Numbered from the stretch's first letter, positions 11,592 to 23,429 are shown. The stretch: DNA of 60,000 nucleotides from Cryptomeria japonica (GCF_030272615.1 NC_081406.1:235025922-235085921), one strand, 5' to 3'. The notes: generated from the letters alone by a model not told the origin. Numbers and translations are program-made.

Positions 11592-13201
11592 ATGGTTTGT
11601 TTAGTGTCAATCCTTGCTCTAGTGTTTGATGGATCAAACTATTTTATCTAGAGTTGTAGAATGGAAGTATTCCTATCCTCTCTAGTGTTTGATTTATGGA
11701 TGTTGGTTATCAATGGTCTTTGTAGAAATGTCAATCCTCCCACTGGATCTGGAGATAAAATAAGATGCATATGTAATGAAGAAGCCATGAAGGCCATATT
11801 CAGTGGCCTCACCGGTGATGTATCCTCACAGGTTGACAAATGAAAAACAACAAAGAGTATATGGGATAGACTGGAGAAGCTATATGGAAATAAACCCTAC
11901 ACTACTGGATCAGTGTGTGGAAGTGAGATGAACAATGCAGTTGATACATGTGTAGATGATGAAGGAAGATCCACTAGAAACTGCAACAATGATGATGAAG
12001 GAACACACCTCTTCATGGCTCAAGAATCATAAAATAAAAGGAACACTTCTGAAAATGATCATTCAAAACACTCCTACTAACAAGATGTGTTTGGGACTAA
12101 TAGTGAAGGTGAAGAAGAAGAAGAAGCAGAAGGTGACCTTGAAGGAGAGCTTGTAAATGCACTTGAAGAACTCAATAGAGGTAGAAGGCAATACAAGCTA
12201 TTCAAGAATGCTTCTATAGTAGAGAAGGACTGGATGACAAGATGCCTTGAAGAATCCAAGAAAAGCATCCTAGAGATGAAGTCTCAAGCAAAAGTCACCA
12301 AGGAATGCTGGTGTGAAGATCTAGCATCTAGGATAGAAGTGAAAAATGAAGAAAATCAGAAGCTACTTGGAGAAATGGAGATTCTCCAAAATGACCTTGA
12401 GAAGTGTCATGATGAGCTCAAGGTGAGAATCAAGTTTGATGGTAGTACTGATGCCTTGGACAAAAGGCTGAAGATACAAAAGCATGCCAAGGACACTGAA
12501 GGTTTAGGTTGTGGTGTCGGTGAATGCTCTACCAACAAGAATTTCCAACATAATGACATTCTTCTTGTCTCCTCTAATAGAGAAAACAGAGGCCAAACCT
12601 TCACAGTGAGAAATGCTCCCCGAAAGAAGGTTGATTTAAATACAACCGGAGAGGACTTGCAGACAAGAAAGAAGACCGGTGCTGAAAGAAGAAGGAACAC
12701 TGAAGATCCCAAAGGAAAAGGGAAGATTGGAGAAGGCAACTTCACCAAAAGAAGGAAAATGATGAAGTAGCAAAGAAGACCTCCTACTGGCAGAGGACAA
12801 AGAAATGCTATCATCCATAGGGAAAAGCAAGTGTGGGAGAAGAAGAGACCAGATGGAAGAGCTGCACAGAATGGACAACCAAGGATCCATTCTCAAAGAA
12901 CAAGAAATGGAAATGCAAAACCAGCAAGATCTCCCCATGCATGGAAAAATATATTTGTAAATAAATTGCCATCATTTACCGGTTACTGATTTGCATGCAA
13001 TGCTTATGGCCATAGGGCAGAGGAATGTAGAAAGAGATCTAGAAAGAATAATATTGGATCTCATAGACAACATGCATATGAGAAAAATGTATCCAAGTTG
13101 TATATACATGGATGTCCCCTCTCCTGGTTATGCAAATTTTTTTTTTCATAACTGCAATGGTCTTGGGCATAGAATGTTTGAATGCAGGAAGAGGAAACTA
13201 T
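11592..13201 (+). pseudogene. Gag of element A (copia type), disrupted
   Basis: From the ATG at 11592 a single frame runs to about 13145 despite stops (among them a TAG after SNYFI, TGA at 11841, TAA near 12030 and 12078, TAG at 12768, TGA near 12988). It begins with LVFDGSNYFI and RMEVFLSSL, the copia Gag N-terminus, then KSIWDRLEKLYGNK as in the UBN2 region. An acidic stretch (EEEEEAEGDLEGE), a coiled coil and DTEGLGCGVGECS follow. Two zinc knuckles end it: ACNAYGHRAEEC, whose first Cys codon appears to have become TGA, and, after a slip in an eight-T run near 13140, HNCNGLGHRMFEC. No protease follows. It would form particles with RNA-binding knuckles if intact; as read it is a pseudogene. 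Confidence 0.82.
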
Positions 13202-13282
13202 AGTCACATGGAGGCTGGTACAACAACTATGCTCTGCAGAAAAGTGGATATAGAGAATTTGGAAGTCAGAGACCTGCATGGA

Positions 13283-13607
13283 ACCCTAAAGTTAGGGGTT
13301 GGTGCTTCTTGGGTTGGTGCCCTAAACTTTGTAATAGTGTTTTCATTGTGAGGTTGGATTGGAGTAGTAGACTCCAGCAACATTGCTTACCGAGTTTTTT
13401 CCCATCTTGGGTTTTCCTCATACTTGCTAGTGTTATGTGATGTCCCCTTGTGAGTGTTTTCATTTGAGTTAGTCTCCTCTTTAACCGGTAAGTATGTTCA
13501 TAGTTAGATCTAATAAATGGTATGCACACATAGGATTTCTAAAGGAAAAAGAATTGAGAACCACTCATTCACCCCCTCCCCCTCTCAGTGGTGCATTGTG
13601 TCTAACA
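13283..13607 (+). repeat. Truncated 3' LTR of A
   Basis: It aligns to 11200-11518 from ccctaaagt through the terminal CTAACA. The first ~1.7 kb of the LTR and any polypurine tract are missing. Confidence 0.88.
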
Positions 13608-13612
13608 GATTT

Positions 13613-13876
13613 TGCGCATCCCAGTGATTGGAGAGATTGTGATGTATGATCTGGCTAAGAAGGGCGACACCTATGCACTATGACAATTTTTTTATGATGA
13701 TCAGATCTGCGGCTATGACATCCCATGGCAAGAGATCTATGATTTGTATTATCCATTACCCTCTATTTTGGTTGGATTCATTAGCGGATTTCTATGTATC
13801 GGCCATAGGTCAAAGGGACTATCTATTGGCTGGGGTTGAGTGCTACAAAGGATGGTCATACATGGTATATGGTATG
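13613..13876 (+). pseudogene. PMD ORF of E, segment 2
   Basis: It continues segment 1 with RIPVIGEIVMYDLAKKGD, then (after a TGA) QFFYDDQICGYDIPW, and ends near VLQRMVIHGI. The equivalent stretch of the PMD in D (about 16450-16700) has the same order, with GWRRVLERMVIEGM. Element D interrupts it at 13876. Confidence 0.82.
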
Positions 13877-15354
13877 TGTAGCTAGAAAATTGTAAAACAT
13901 CAAAGCAATATAAACATTTGCCTAGTTCAATCATGAAAACTCAAATGCAGTGATAACAATCCTAAAAACATTCAATAGAGAAAGGGAAATAAAACATTCA
14001 AATGCAAATGCAAACCAACGCAAATGTGAATGTCTCCTCTAGAAATCTCCATTGTTCTTTTTTCTCCTTCAAATAGCTTTGTTTTGTGGATCTCACCTTC
14101 AAGTACATAAGCATAATGTGAAAGCAAGATTGACAAGATGAGACGATAGCATAAGGGTACTAGAAGCGTGACTGATTCGGCCCTTTTGATAGAAGAAATT
14201 CATCCAATTTATACATAAATTGGAGAAAAGACAAGATTAGCATGAAATTGTTATTTTAGGCAATTGACTTCAAAAAATGGCAAAATTGAGTTGAAGGAAG
14301 AAGGTTATGACACCTTCTATGTCATGAATTATGACATATTTCCCATGCAAAGGTTAGAGGACTAAAAGCTTATGACATCTTGCTATGCCAACGGTATGAC
14401 GCATGAGAGATTCATGCTTCCACCGAAGCACAAAAATAGGGAGAGACTAGAGAGGAATTGGTTAGGTGGAAATTGAATTTGACACATTAGAAAATTAGGT
14501 GGAAATTAGGAATTAGGAAAATTAGAAATTGATGAAATTAGAAAATTAGGTGAATTAATTAACAAATTTTCATTCATTAATTAATTCACAAAAAGAGAGG
14601 GAATTAATTAGCCAATTAAATAAATATTTAATTGTGACAAGAAGACTTAGGATAAATAAATAAATTATTTAACCTAGAGGGAAAATGACAAACAAGATTA
14701 AATGAATAAATCATAAAACCTTAGAGGATGAATTAGAAATGCAAGGACGACAATTAGGTCTTGACAAAATAATTGATATCGATTTGATTTGATCATGATT
14801 CTGACTGACAAAGGACTGATGCTGATAAGTGATTTGATTGATAAATGCACCAATTAACGAGGAACAATGATGATCGATGTCAAACCGATCGCAAAATGAC
14901 AAAAATGACAATGATTGATGACAAAATAGATTGCAAAATGACAAGATTGAAAATGACCACGATCGATGACAAATCGATCGCAAGATGACAAGATTGAAAA
15001 TGACAATGATTGATGACAAATCGATAGCAAGATGACAAGATTGATAAGAGGACAAAACCCTAATTCCATCATCGATTAGGATTGACGATGTCCAAAATAT
15101 GACAAATGAGCACGCACATTGATGCGACAGGATAAGATTGACCAAAATCATGACTGAAGATTGTTGTCGACAAGACCAAATTTGAAAGTGAGATAAATGA
15201 AGAATGTAGAAGAAGGACTCAATGCTCACAAATGATAAAAACCAAGTGTGTGACATAGGAGAAATGTTAATGCGATGCACAAACCCTAAAATAAGGCAAT
15301 GCGCAAATGTTAAAGTACGACTCCACAAGCATTGACCATTTTTAGATGTCTACA
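13877..15354 (-). repeat. 3' LTR of D
   Basis: It matches 25398-26895 closely over its full length. It contains a 47-bp tandem at about 14870-15055 (gatgacaaatcgatcgcaag), present in both LTRs. The partner copy has an extra ~21-bp duplication (gaaattgatgaaattagaaa) near 26041-26085. Confidence 0.93.
14870..15055. repeat. 47-bp tandem repeat inside the D LTR
   Basis: Units containing gatgacaaa start at 14918, 14965 and 15012, with a partial unit at 14876. The same array lies at about 26405-26600 in the 5' LTR. It produces repetitive antisense ORFs that are not genes. Confidence 0.85.
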
Positions 15355-15371
15355 TTTTGCCCCTCTTTGAG
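15355..15371 (-). promoter_or_regulatory. Polypurine tract of D
   Basis: The minus strand reads CTCAAAGAGGGGCAAAA directly before the LTR, nearly identical to that of E at 852-868. Confidence 0.75.
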
Positions 15372-16178
15372 ACAATGCAAGTTTAAATGTTGTTTCAAAG
15401 AACAATAATGAAAATGCCCCAGATAATGAAAATGACATATGCATGCCCCCTCGAGGAATTGGCCGGAAATATCTAGAAAAGAGGCCAATTGATCGATAAG
15501 AATGATAGAAAATGATAGGAGCAAATAGACTGAAAATTGGAGATCGGATGCACGAATGACAAGCAAAGGAAGACGCAAAAGACCATGACCAACATGAGAT
15601 GGAAAGAGTGCACGTCCATCTATGCACTAACAAAGATCTATAAATGAGACAAAGAGAGTGAAAAGAGCTCATTTGCACTAGCCAAAGAGGAGAATTTATT
15701 GCTCTGGAAAAGGACACATGCAGAGAGATGGTGAACATTCCAATGGAAGATCACCTTGGAGAACATGTACGCACCTACAGATGACCGGACGACATGGGAG
15801 CAGTGGTATGTATCTCAAAAACCCATATTGTCAATTTTATGAATTTTGATCGCTTGCGGGACATTGTGGGGACCACAGGGAATGCAAAAAGTGACTATGC
15901 ACCTGTGTGAGTGCATCCTACACTTGTGTAGGGTATCTTGCGCTTGTGTAGGGTACACAGGTGCAAGTTGATGTAACACATGTGAGGACACAGCACACAG
16001 GCGCAGTTGTTCATTGGGAACTCAATTTTGGTCAAAAATAGCATGCGAATGATCTGAAAAGGGGGGATAAGGATAGGATAGGTCAAAATAGATTAGAAAC
16101 ACCCTGATTTAGACATGAAACAAGGAAATGCAGCCCGTAGGAGCAAACCCTAAAACTAACAAAATGTGCCCCATTGTG
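15372..16178. other. Spacer of D between polypurine tract and PMD ORF
   Basis: No gene is seen. 15390-15455 resembles one unit of the tandem repeat in E. 15890-16005 holds irregular repeats around cacctgtgtgagtgcatc, cttgtgtagggta and cacaggtgca, comparable to the leader repeats at 25125-25290. Confidence 0.5.
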
Positions 16179-17862
16179 ATGTAGAGTCGACAGTATCCAT
16201 TGATCACGCGAGAGAACCGACTAGACTACTTCATGTTACGACATAGACTCAGGAGCACAGATAGGGATACACTAGCAGGACTTGGAATATACTATATCAC
16301 ATTCATGCCCGAGATTAGGGCAAACACAGGACTACTTACCACATTGGCAGAGCGATGGCATTCGGAGACTTCCTCATTCCATCTGGTGACTGGAGAGGCG
16401 ACTGTGACACTAGAGGATGAATGGCGTATCCACCGCATTCTGATTCAGGGGGAGATGATAGAATATGACCCAGTGACAGGGAGAGACGCATTGTGCAGAT
16501 TATTTGAGTGCGACACAGATGATTTGGACATCGTAGAGAGGGAGATTGGCTGGGAGACCATGGCATCAGAGTATGATCGGCGATATGTGGTGATAGCAGT
16601 GGTGATAGCATGCCTACTAGCAGGAGACAAACAAGGAAATGGATTCCCTATTGGATGGCGAAGAGTGCTAGAGCGGATGGTGATAGAGGGTATGGTGTAC
16701 GCATGGGGACCATGTGTACTAGCTATGCTATATTTTCAGTTGCATCAAATAGCATATCAGGGAGTTCAGACTTTGAGCTGTGGAGTCACACTATTACAGG
16801 TATGGGCATTTGAGCACATAGCCATATGTCGACCGATTGCAGAGAGATAGGTATTACCACACTGACCATATGTGTATTGCTATGGGGGAGCACTGAGACA
16901 GGGTCCTTTTGGATACATATTGTATTGGTGACATGAGCTAGATAGATTGAGAGAGTTCACATGGAGGCCATATCTTGATTGCCATGGATGGTCAAATGAT
17001 AGTGATGAGCTATCGTATTGTAGATAGGAGAGGTACCTGATTGGGTGACCAATGAATTGCCAGAGAGTGATTGAGATGTACCTACTAGAGAGAGTCAGAC
17101 AACAGTTTGGAGAGAGGCAGGATGTACCGAGAGGGACTGCACACTTAGCTCGCTCTCACAGAGAGACGAGTCAGTGGGGGAAGATCATTCAGCCACACAT
17201 AGCATATGCCGACTTCACACAGCTATAGCGGAGATAGTGGGATTGGAGATCAGATGTGGTGGATGCCAGGACAACAGAGGAGTATGAGCGATGGTTTGCT
17301 CGATGACGGCCAGTGCCATTGACAGATCCTGATATTCTAGTACCTAGGAGATAGGAGGACTTCCCACTCACTGGAGAGGAGGAGGGAGATGATGAGGATG
17401 AGGAGGATGAGGGTGGTGATGAGGATAAGGGGGATGACGAGGATAGAGATGATGAGGGGGATGATGATTATGAGCCAGATTCAGCTGATCAGGAGTCATT
17501 GCAGGATATACCCATAGAGCCAGAGACAGCTAGCATAGAGGAGATGGAGATGTGCAAGGCTACCATAGCGAGTCAGCATGATCACATTGTGACATTAGAG
17601 AGACATAATTCTATCTTGAGGACAGAGCATGATCAGTTTAGAGCAGAGATAGCTAGACTTACAATGGCTCGAGATACAACAGTAGCTCAGGCACATCGAG
17701 AAGAATAGAGAGTCACCAAGTATATTTGGTCAATTAGGGATGCCAGTGCACGTGAGATGGCACAGATGTTGGTAGAGACCGGAGAGGAGATATGCCATTG
17801 GAGGACACTCTATGAGACAACAGTTCCACCAAAGCAGAGAGCAGCTTCATATTGGGCATGAT
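16179..17862 (+). pseudogene. Antisense plant-mobile-domain ORF of D
   Basis: The likely start is the ATG at 16179, now followed at once by a TAG. The frame is then open from 16185 to 16850. It contains LGIYYITFMPEIRANTGLLT, then LAERWHSETSSFHL and TGEATVTLEDEWRIHRI, the PMD core, and GWRRVLERMVIEGM, LYFQLHQIAYQ and AFEHIAICRPIAER. After stops from 16848 on, homologous sequence continues (GPFGYILYW, WRPYLDCHGW) to an acidic linker (17370-17480). A coiled-coil piece follows at 17499-17708 (IVTLERHNSILRTEHDQFRA) and a C-terminal RTLYETTVPPKQRAASYWA near 17800-17860. The PMD of E has the same order. Known PMD proteins include MAIN/MAIL proteins and MULE/gypsy extra ORFs; the role here is unknown. 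Confidence 0.82.
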
Positions 17863-19238
17863 CGAGGATAGAGAGCAGGGCACATTCTCGGAGGTCAGTG
17901 AGTAGCATGGGGGTGAGTGGACCTATGAGACCACCATAGCTAGGACCTGGGATAGGAGGGACATCATCCTTGAGACATGGCAAAAATGAGGAGGACAGAG
18001 GGAGCACCTAGTGATAGATGCACGTGCTCCTTATGACAGACAGTGGACATTATGTAGTGTGATATTATATAGTTAGCCTGCAGGCCATACTGAGGACAGA
18101 CAATCCATTTTTGTACTCCAATATTATTGTGATATATAATATGATATGCATCAATATGATGGCATGCAATGTGTTATGACTTATAGTTATTTTCCATGTA
18201 TGGATATCTTATGCATTGTTTATTGTGGAACATGTATGGACACATTTTGATGTGTTTTTTATGCATTTATAATATGAAATGGATAAAATGGTTGATGTGA
18301 TGCTTGATGTAATGCAAATGTACTAACCAAATGGATGCAGGATGCAGCATATGTATGTGGAGATCGGAGAACAAGACCAAAATTACTACCCAAACTGATG
18401 GAAGAAATGTTAGTAAGAGGAAATGAGACAAAGGATAGTTAGAGACGAAGAAAAATTGCTTTCACTAATGCACTTTGTAGGTGATAACCTTTATTTAATG
18501 TAGCAAAATGGATACATAGCATCATGGCATTGAAGGCCAGAGCTGGAACACAACCCCTTTTGCAAAAGACAGACACATTGCACACAAGGAATGAGTGAAG
18601 CATCCTAGGGTGCATACATCAAGGGTCAATGTATGTGTGGCATTCATAGAGTGAACGTACTTATCACAGATACCCAATGATATAGTTGCCCCAGTTTGTG
18701 ATAAACATTCCACAAATAGAAAACACAATAAAAAAAGAAAGGGACCATGAACCATCCTGGTCACTCTAAATCACTTAGTGACATCATTGAGCAACATAGG
18801 AACATGATCGAAGCCAAAGATAAATCAGTAAAAAGATAAGACGCACAAATTCGACCAAGTCAAACAAACAATCTGATTGTCATTGTCAAAAGTGAAAAAC
18901 AAGAATGATCATGCTATCTGGTTTCAAGGAATGTGGTACCCCGTCTAAGACAGGACACAGTCTGGTTTCGAGTATACCACACCCTGTATAAGACCCATAA
19001 TAATATGACAAGGACAAATAATGTTGATGCTGATTTTTGATTGATAAGACAATGTTGATTAGTTTGAGTGCTTGGTTTGATGGAAAAGTTCATCTATTAA
19101 TGCGTGATTTCATTAAAGCGCAGTGTTTGATTGATTGTCGTTGGATGTATGCTCAGTGATCTATCTATACATAAGGGGATCATTTATTGACAAAATGCAA
19201 AATGAAAAATGCTTGTGCTTGGATTTTGATGTTTCTTT
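17863..19238. other. Non-coding spacer of D after the PMD ORF
   Basis: AT-rich, with tatgatatgcatc-type runs at 18130-18330, comparable to E at 37680-37900. A short duplication (tggtttcaaggaatgtggtac / tggtttcgagtataccac) lies at 18921-18990. No ORF of note. Confidence 0.5.
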
Positions 19239-19350
19239 AGGACATTAGTTGATTTTTTTGGATTTTTTCAGGACATTATTTGATTTTTTTGGATTTTTTC
19301 AGGACATTATTTGATTTTTTTGGATTTTTTAAGGACATTATTAGCTGAAA
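19239..19350. repeat. 31-bp tandem repeat, four units
   Basis: Units beginning aggacatta start at 19239, 19270, 19301 and 19332, each with gatttttttggatttttt. A fifth, diverged unit may lie at 19390-19410. Confidence 0.88.
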
Positions 19351-20392
19351 ATGAACACATGATTTTTTTGATGTTGTTGAATGTTTTCAGGATTTTTTAG
19401 GACATTTTTCAATTTTTATGATTTTGCCCCCAGTGTCTGGCAAGGCAAGGAATATGACAAGTGAATAAATAGGCTTTCTGAAATGTTGGTGGATAGAGGG
19501 AAGACAAAGGCCTTTTAGTATGGAGACAATACGGATGCAATTTTCAAGGGCTATTGCGTGATGGGACAAGAGACTGGATATGACAATGTAAAGCAGTGAC
19601 ATGGCATGAGGGACGTGTCAAGAGGTTTTTGAAACCATGTTTAAATTTTTACGTCCTTATGTCACATCAAGATCAAGGAATGAAAAAGAGTGTATGGAAA
19701 GTGATAAGATATGGATAGGATAAGCAAGACCAAGAATGGATAAGGAACATGGACTAAAGGTCGGGATAGGATACAGGATAGTGGCAGAAAGTTGCAATAA
19801 GATAGGGAATATGGATGAAAGGTTATAATAAGAAAATGGATAAAGACCAAAAGCTATGATGGACTAAAAGCCGCAAACAAGATGCATGATGCTCATGACG
19901 ATCCTCAGCCTTGTCAAGATTAAAGGTGGAAAGGGAAACTGGACATGAGGGATGATAGGACAAGGAAGGGGTATGACAGGGGGTTGATAGGATAATGGAA
20001 CAACGAAGGACAAAAGGATATGATAGGAGGAAACCTGCCCCCAAGTGTGGTGTGCAAGAAATTCATAGATTACGCATGACGCCTGTTTGCCAGGTTTTCA
20101 TCACGATACTTGCCCAAGGTGCCTGTTTGCTAGGTTTTCACCAGTGGACGAATTATTTTTGATTTACTTTTTTTTTTTTTCACTCTTTTTCTTTTTATTT
20201 TCACTTTTTTTTTTTTTTTTGACTTTTTTAATAGAAGATGGACACATGATAGGGGATGGAAGAAGGACTCAAGCGTCTTTTTTTTTTGTTGGATAGTAGC
20301 CTTAAAAAAAATGGACCATGACCTTTAAAAGTATGCTCAAAGACGTTGGTAGGATAAGGACATGGAAAAATAGATGAAATTAAGGCAAGGAT
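19351..20392. other. Spacer of D with T-rich tract
   Basis: No gene. It contains gcccccagtgtctgg at 19425-19440, two gcctgtttgc-aggttttca motifs at 20081 and 20120, and a poly-T region at 20165-20230. E has the same succession (cccccagtctgg at about 38824, gcctatttccaggttttcac at about 39008, T-rich at 39060), which supports common descent. Confidence 0.55.
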
Positions 20393-23300
20393 TTATGCAA
20401 AGGATGGGATCAAAGGGATCGAAGGATGAAAAATATGCATTGGATAATGGATAGGGTATTGGAAGAATTGGGCTTGAGTGGATGGAATTGAAGGCAAGAT
20501 CAACATTGGCACACCCCTTGATGGGTGGTGGATTGATGGAGAAAAAAAAATAGATCTCAGAATGTGAAATTTGGATGGAGGAATAGCTAGGGATTTGTGG
20601 ACATAAGGACCTAAAATGGATGAAGAGGGTGGTGGAGGAATAGACTTGGAAGGTTTGGATGGAGGAATAGCAACTTTGGATGCCAAGTTGGATGTTTCTT
20701 TAGGCTTTTATGCTTCAAGGAGCCACTTAGGAATCCACATGGTTTTTGATTTTTCATGCTTTTGTGGTTCCTTGGAGTGCATTGCTTGCATAAGGGATTT
20801 AGGAACCCATATATATTTTGACTTTGCTTTATTTTGCTCAGTGGGCCTTTGTGGCCTTTTGGATATATTTTTTTCTTTATATATCATATTGTTTTTTGTT
20901 TTGACATGTCGATTATATTGGACATGTTGATCCTTGAATACATGTGGATTGCTAGACTTATGACTTTTATACTTGGCATCCAAATTGCTTGGAGGGGGAA
21001 AGGAATGCATGGATGGATATGAATGAAATGGACTTCTTTTGGATTGATGAAGTTTACTCAAGGATGTGTGCCTTTGCTGACCTTGCATAGAGGAGGAAGG
21101 GATATAAGGACCTAAGATGGATGGAAGGTATGATGGGGAAGGTGTATGTTTTGATTTTGAAAGGATGTTGGATTTAGTAGGGATACCAACGTCTTGAGAG
21201 TGAGTTGTGTAGACATGACCCTTAAGATCTTCTTTGATATGGAGGGGTTCTTTCTCATGAAGGTCTACTCCTTTGCCTTTATGAATATCTTGACTTGTAG
21301 GATACTCTTTTCTTTGGGAAGAAGACGTGAGTTCATTATGAGGTGGATATGATATGAGAGAAATAATGAGATCTTGGAGTGGATCGGATTGCATGAAAGT
21401 GGAAGAACCCATTATGCATGTCGAGGGTTCATGAACATCTTGCACTGACATGTTAGAATCATGAGGGGGATTAGGATCATGAGGGGGACTAGGATTGTGT
21501 AGTGGACATGATTCAATGACAAGCTCTTCAACAGATGGAATGGGAGAAATAATGGGATCATCAAAACAAATGCAATCTTGGAGTGTATATGGAGCATTAA
21601 GACAAGGAGATGGAGGAACAAAAGGATCTTGTGGAGGATTTAAAGGAATAATTTGATCTTGACAAGGAGGAAGATCATTGGAATCCTCTTTAAAGGTGCT
21701 TTTCTCTTGACTTTTAATGGGATCATCGGAAAGGATGGAAGGGATATCTTAATTTTTCTTAGGAAGTGGAATGCCAATGGGATTTGAAAGGACATTTTTT
21801 TCATGAAATGGAAGGGGATCGTTTGGGATTGGATGGACTAGGATATCTTGATCTTGCTCGGGGAATGGAGTGTCAATAGGACTTTGGATAGGATGGACAA
21901 GAATAGGGGAATCATCGTTAGTGTCTGGGAACATGGGGTTCTGGTCAACAATTGGATGGGATGATAAGGTTTCAAGATCTTGATCTTCATCTATTTCAAG
22001 ACACGTTTCTTCATTCTCTAAATTATCCTCTTGACATGAGGTTGGAATTTGGATATGCATGGGGTATTCTGACAAGGAATCAATGTTTTGGCATGAAGGA
22101 AATGCACTTTGAACATTTGTGATGGATTCTGGCAAGGAATCAATGCTTGAACATGAGGAAGAGGGACTTCGAATGGGGTCCTCTAAAATAGGTAATGACA
22201 ATAAAGTCCATGGTGGCATTTGGTCTTGTATTTCTAAAACATGACAAGGATGTGCATCATGAATTGGATTATCTTGGGAATCAATTATGGATAGCCCTTG
22301 GATAATTGCATCCTTGGGTGCATTGTTTGATGAGGACAATATAGAAGGTTCTTGTGAAACTTCTAGAGGTGTAGGGATAGATGCCACTAGAGAGTCAATT
22401 TGTTTGTGGGGAGATGAGGCATTGCTAGACATAAGTGTATTATCTTGATCTTCCTCAAAGAACTCACTTGGTAGTTTCCTTAAGATCATTGCAATAAAGC
22501 CACCTTTCTTTCAAGGTTTTGACATGGTTGTATTTGGAATTTGAACTTGTATGGCAAGAATTTGGTCTTGGTTTGATGTCATGTTCTGATTTCAAACTAG
22601 ATGTTGATCCAATTGGTTTGACATGTTCAAAATTTGGCTTGGTGCATGTTGCAACCTTTGTTTTTGAATGTTTGGTTGTGGTTGTTGACATTGATATGTT
22701 GATTGAACTTGTTGATATTCCACCATTGGTTGAACTATTTGTGGACATTGTATAGTTGGTCGGACATATTGTTGAAATTGGACCATTGGTTGTGTTGGTT
22801 GTATATGTTGAACAATTGGTTGAACCATTGGTTGTATTGGTTGAAAATCTAATTGATAGTAAACAACTTCTTGTTCTTGTTGTGGAGGCACATAATGTTG
22901 AAATTGATGTTGTCTCTTTTCTTGAAATTGTATCATCATCTCTATTTGGGAGAGGAGAGCTGGTATGTCTGATCGTTCAATAACAGATCTTACATCAATT
23001 GGCTCAATTTTTGGATTTCGACCTGGAAATTTTTGAAACATTTTGGACATTTGTGATCTATTCTTCTCAATGTTTTTCACTCTTTGCTCCAAAATCTCAT
23101 TTTCTTGAGCTAGTTTCTCCTCTAGTTTTTGTATTTGGACATTTACATCATCATGATAAGTTTGATCCAAGTTCTGAGACATGTAGAGATTGGATTGACA
23201 TGATTGATTGCTCAATTGTGATGACATGGATTTGTAAGAAGGTTGAGACCTCATTTCAACAAACATGTCACTATGCAATGCAATATTTTTGGAATTTTTC

Positions 23301-23422
23301 AAGGATAATATATGATATGCAACTAAATGCAAACTAAATAGATGGAAATGCAATCTATAGCAAGAATGCAACCTATGTTTTTGGTTGTTTTTCGATATTT
23401 TGACAAACTTTTTGGAATGCAA
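20393..23422 (-). pseudogene. D ORF1: long Pro/Ser-rich ORF, about 1,000 codons, disrupted
   Basis: The open pieces ending at 22592, 21749, 20708 and 20393 all lie in one frame, interrupted by a few stops, so this was one ORF. The frame opens before 23422 without an ATG; the first in-frame ATG is at 23266. N-terminal part: a coiled coil (QKLEEKLAQENEILEQRVKN), then PIDVRSVIERSDIPALLSQI, then a Gln/Pro-rich segment with repeated QPxVQ. The middle is Ser/Pro/Asp-rich with many DxP and SxP motifs. Near the C-terminus two copies of a W-P-K motif occur (KYIWVPKSLMQA, then KTMWIPKWLLEA), followed by a Ser/Pro tail. No zinc knuckle, protease or RT is seen. Position suggests a Gag-like or extra structural protein; I do not recognise the family. 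Confidence 0.7.
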
Positions 23423-23429
23423 ATCTAAA

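Larger units (their letters stand above)
9455..13607 (+). mobile_element. A: copia-type, gag-only LTR retrotransposon with truncated 3' LTR
   Basis: The 5' LTR (9455-11518) is followed by an initiator-Met-type PBS and a copia Gag ORF. Then the sequence jumps into the last ~325 bp of a second LTR ending at 13607. Flanks are gattc (9450-9454) and gattt (13608-13612), a TSD with one mismatch. Pol is absent. The gap at about 13283 joins gag directly to LTR position ~1746, so a deletion removed the 3' interior and most of the 3' LTR. The insertion interrupts the PMD ORF of E. Confidence 0.9.

Noticed and set aside
12407-12938. Minus-strand ORFs of 135 and 100 residues, hydrophobic
   Set aside because: They are antisense shadows of the Gag coding frame of A.
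14711-15738. Long minus-strand ORFs (205 and 142 residues) with repeating SILSF-type phrases
   Set aside because: They lie across the D LTR and its 47-bp repeats; the repeated amino-acid pattern is only the tandem repeat read as codons.
16200-16850. PMD ORF of D starting at position 16200
   Set aside because: The codon there is TTG. The likelier start is the ATG at 16179, followed by a nonsense TAG, so no intact start is claimed.
22519-22983. Valine-rich plus-strand ORFs resembling membrane segments
   Set aside because: They are the complement of the Gln/Pro-rich part of D ORF1.
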